From contig JAGWYI010000058.1 of NCBI GenBank assembly GCA_018969455.1, positions 1 through 12,600 of the forward strand: a DNA stretch of 12,600 nucleotides, given 5' to 3'. How positions within the stretch are numbered: the stretch's first letter is position 1; every line of letters begins with the position of its first letter. The notes under the pieces are model-generated. The model was given only the letters and a program-made list of their open reading frames with translations, did no database searches and had not been told where the DNA came from. Origin of the DNA: Bacteroidota bacterium (GTDB taxonomy: Bacteria > Bacteroidota > Bacteroidia > Chitinophagales > Saprospiraceae). The position numbers were made by a program, and so were the translations under genes. Positions 12,264 through 12,600 of the stretch are shown piece after piece.

Positions 12264-12600
12264 TTATTGGATCAGAAGGGCCCAAAGATCTTCGTAGGGA
12301 ATAATTTCTACAGCTAGTGATTGACTGGCATCCTGAGGTGGCAGACTATCCAGTACTGCCATCTCTTTTTTGATTTTGCGCTCGGCGCTCCCTTTTTCAT
12401 AGCGTATTTTGCCCAAAGCAAGTAACATTTTGGTAAAACTGGCACTTCTTCGATTCATTTCGTTGTCGAGGTAACGCTTTCGATATTTCTCAATGGCCTC
12501 AATGGAACGGCCGTATCCCTCTAAGTCATCTTTCTCTGCCAAACTAAAAAGCAGCGGCAACAAGACCAATGGAATATTCATCCCCTCCTTATCCCGGTCG
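12264..12600 (-). CDS. C-terminal end of a helical, probably TPR-type protein (5' partial)
   Basis: The frame stays open through ATG 12581 to the window edge (preceding residues read D-R-D-K-E-G), so this is the 3' end of a longer gene rather than a 105-residue protein. The visible part is all-helical and charged: L-L-P-L-L-F-S-L-A-E-K-D, then Y-G-R-S-I-E-A-I-E-K-Y-R-K-R-Y-L, then basic stretches. It ends in E-I-I-P-Y-E-D-L-W-A-L-L-I-Q. This helix spacing and the final aromatic D-L-W segment resemble the C-terminus of large Bacteroidota TPR proteins, but the assignment is tentative. It converges with the OmpA-like gene across 52 nt in which I see no clear terminator hairpin. Confidence 0.7.
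   Translation of the reverse strand, partial: DRDKEGMNIPLVLLPLLFSLAEKDDLEGYGRSIEAIEKYRKRYLDNEMNRRSASFTKMLLALGKIRYEKGSAERKIKKEMAVLDSLPPQDASQSLAVEIIPYEDLWALLIQ

Overview
The window looks like chromosome from a member of the Bacteroidota, probably Saprospiria-like. Four things point there. Several genes are preceded by the Bacteroidota promoter form (TTTG at -33, TAnnTTTG at -7). Secreted proteins have short signal peptides ending in A/S-Q. There is an OmpA protein with thrombospondin-3 repeats and a sugar-type NUDIX regulator. Two proteins carry effector-associated (EAD11-like) domains, which are frequent in multicellular or predatory-type Bacteroidota. The genus is inference. I saw no tRNA, rRNA, CRISPR array or insertion sequence.

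Layout. (1) 1-1136, plus strand: the end of a two-TM membrane protein and, 10 nt later, a 121-aa protein with an EAD11-like domain. The C-terminus of the first and the N-terminus of the second carry the same 18-19-residue Gly/Asn motif, which resembles RHIM/PP-type amyloid signalling motifs. A strong bidirectional terminator follows. (2) 1192-4468: a secreted GH3 beta-glucosidase, divergent from a NUDIX-winged-helix regulator. A 23-bp imperfect palindrome covers the predicted glucosidase promoter and start site. (3) 8639-4644, minus strand: a 538-aa protein built of three diverged tandem repeats, then a 522-aa EAD11-like/pseudokinase/globin-like fusion, then a small secreted beta-rich protein. 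(4) 8813-10572, plus strand: a YhhQ-type queuosine-precursor transporter and an RluA-type pseudouridine synthase, separated by a potentially structured interval closed by a 12-bp perfect inverted repeat. (5) 10715-12211: an OmpA-like porin/peptidoglycan anchor with seven TSP3 repeats and a near-ideal promoter. (6) 12264-12600, minus strand: the C-terminal end of a helical, probably TPR-type protein that runs off the window.

How the parts may work together. The two strongest candidates for something undescribed are the membrane-protein/adaptor pair and the pseudokinase fusion. In the pair, a possible membrane effector and an EAD adaptor may pair by amyloid-like templating. In the fusion, an EAD11-like domain sits ahead of a kinase fold that has lost HRD and DFG and a globin fold in which Arg occupies the proximal-His position. 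Both loci use the same type of adaptor domain, so they could belong to one signalling network; that link is inference. The remaining genes are ordinary carbohydrate, envelope and RNA-modification functions.
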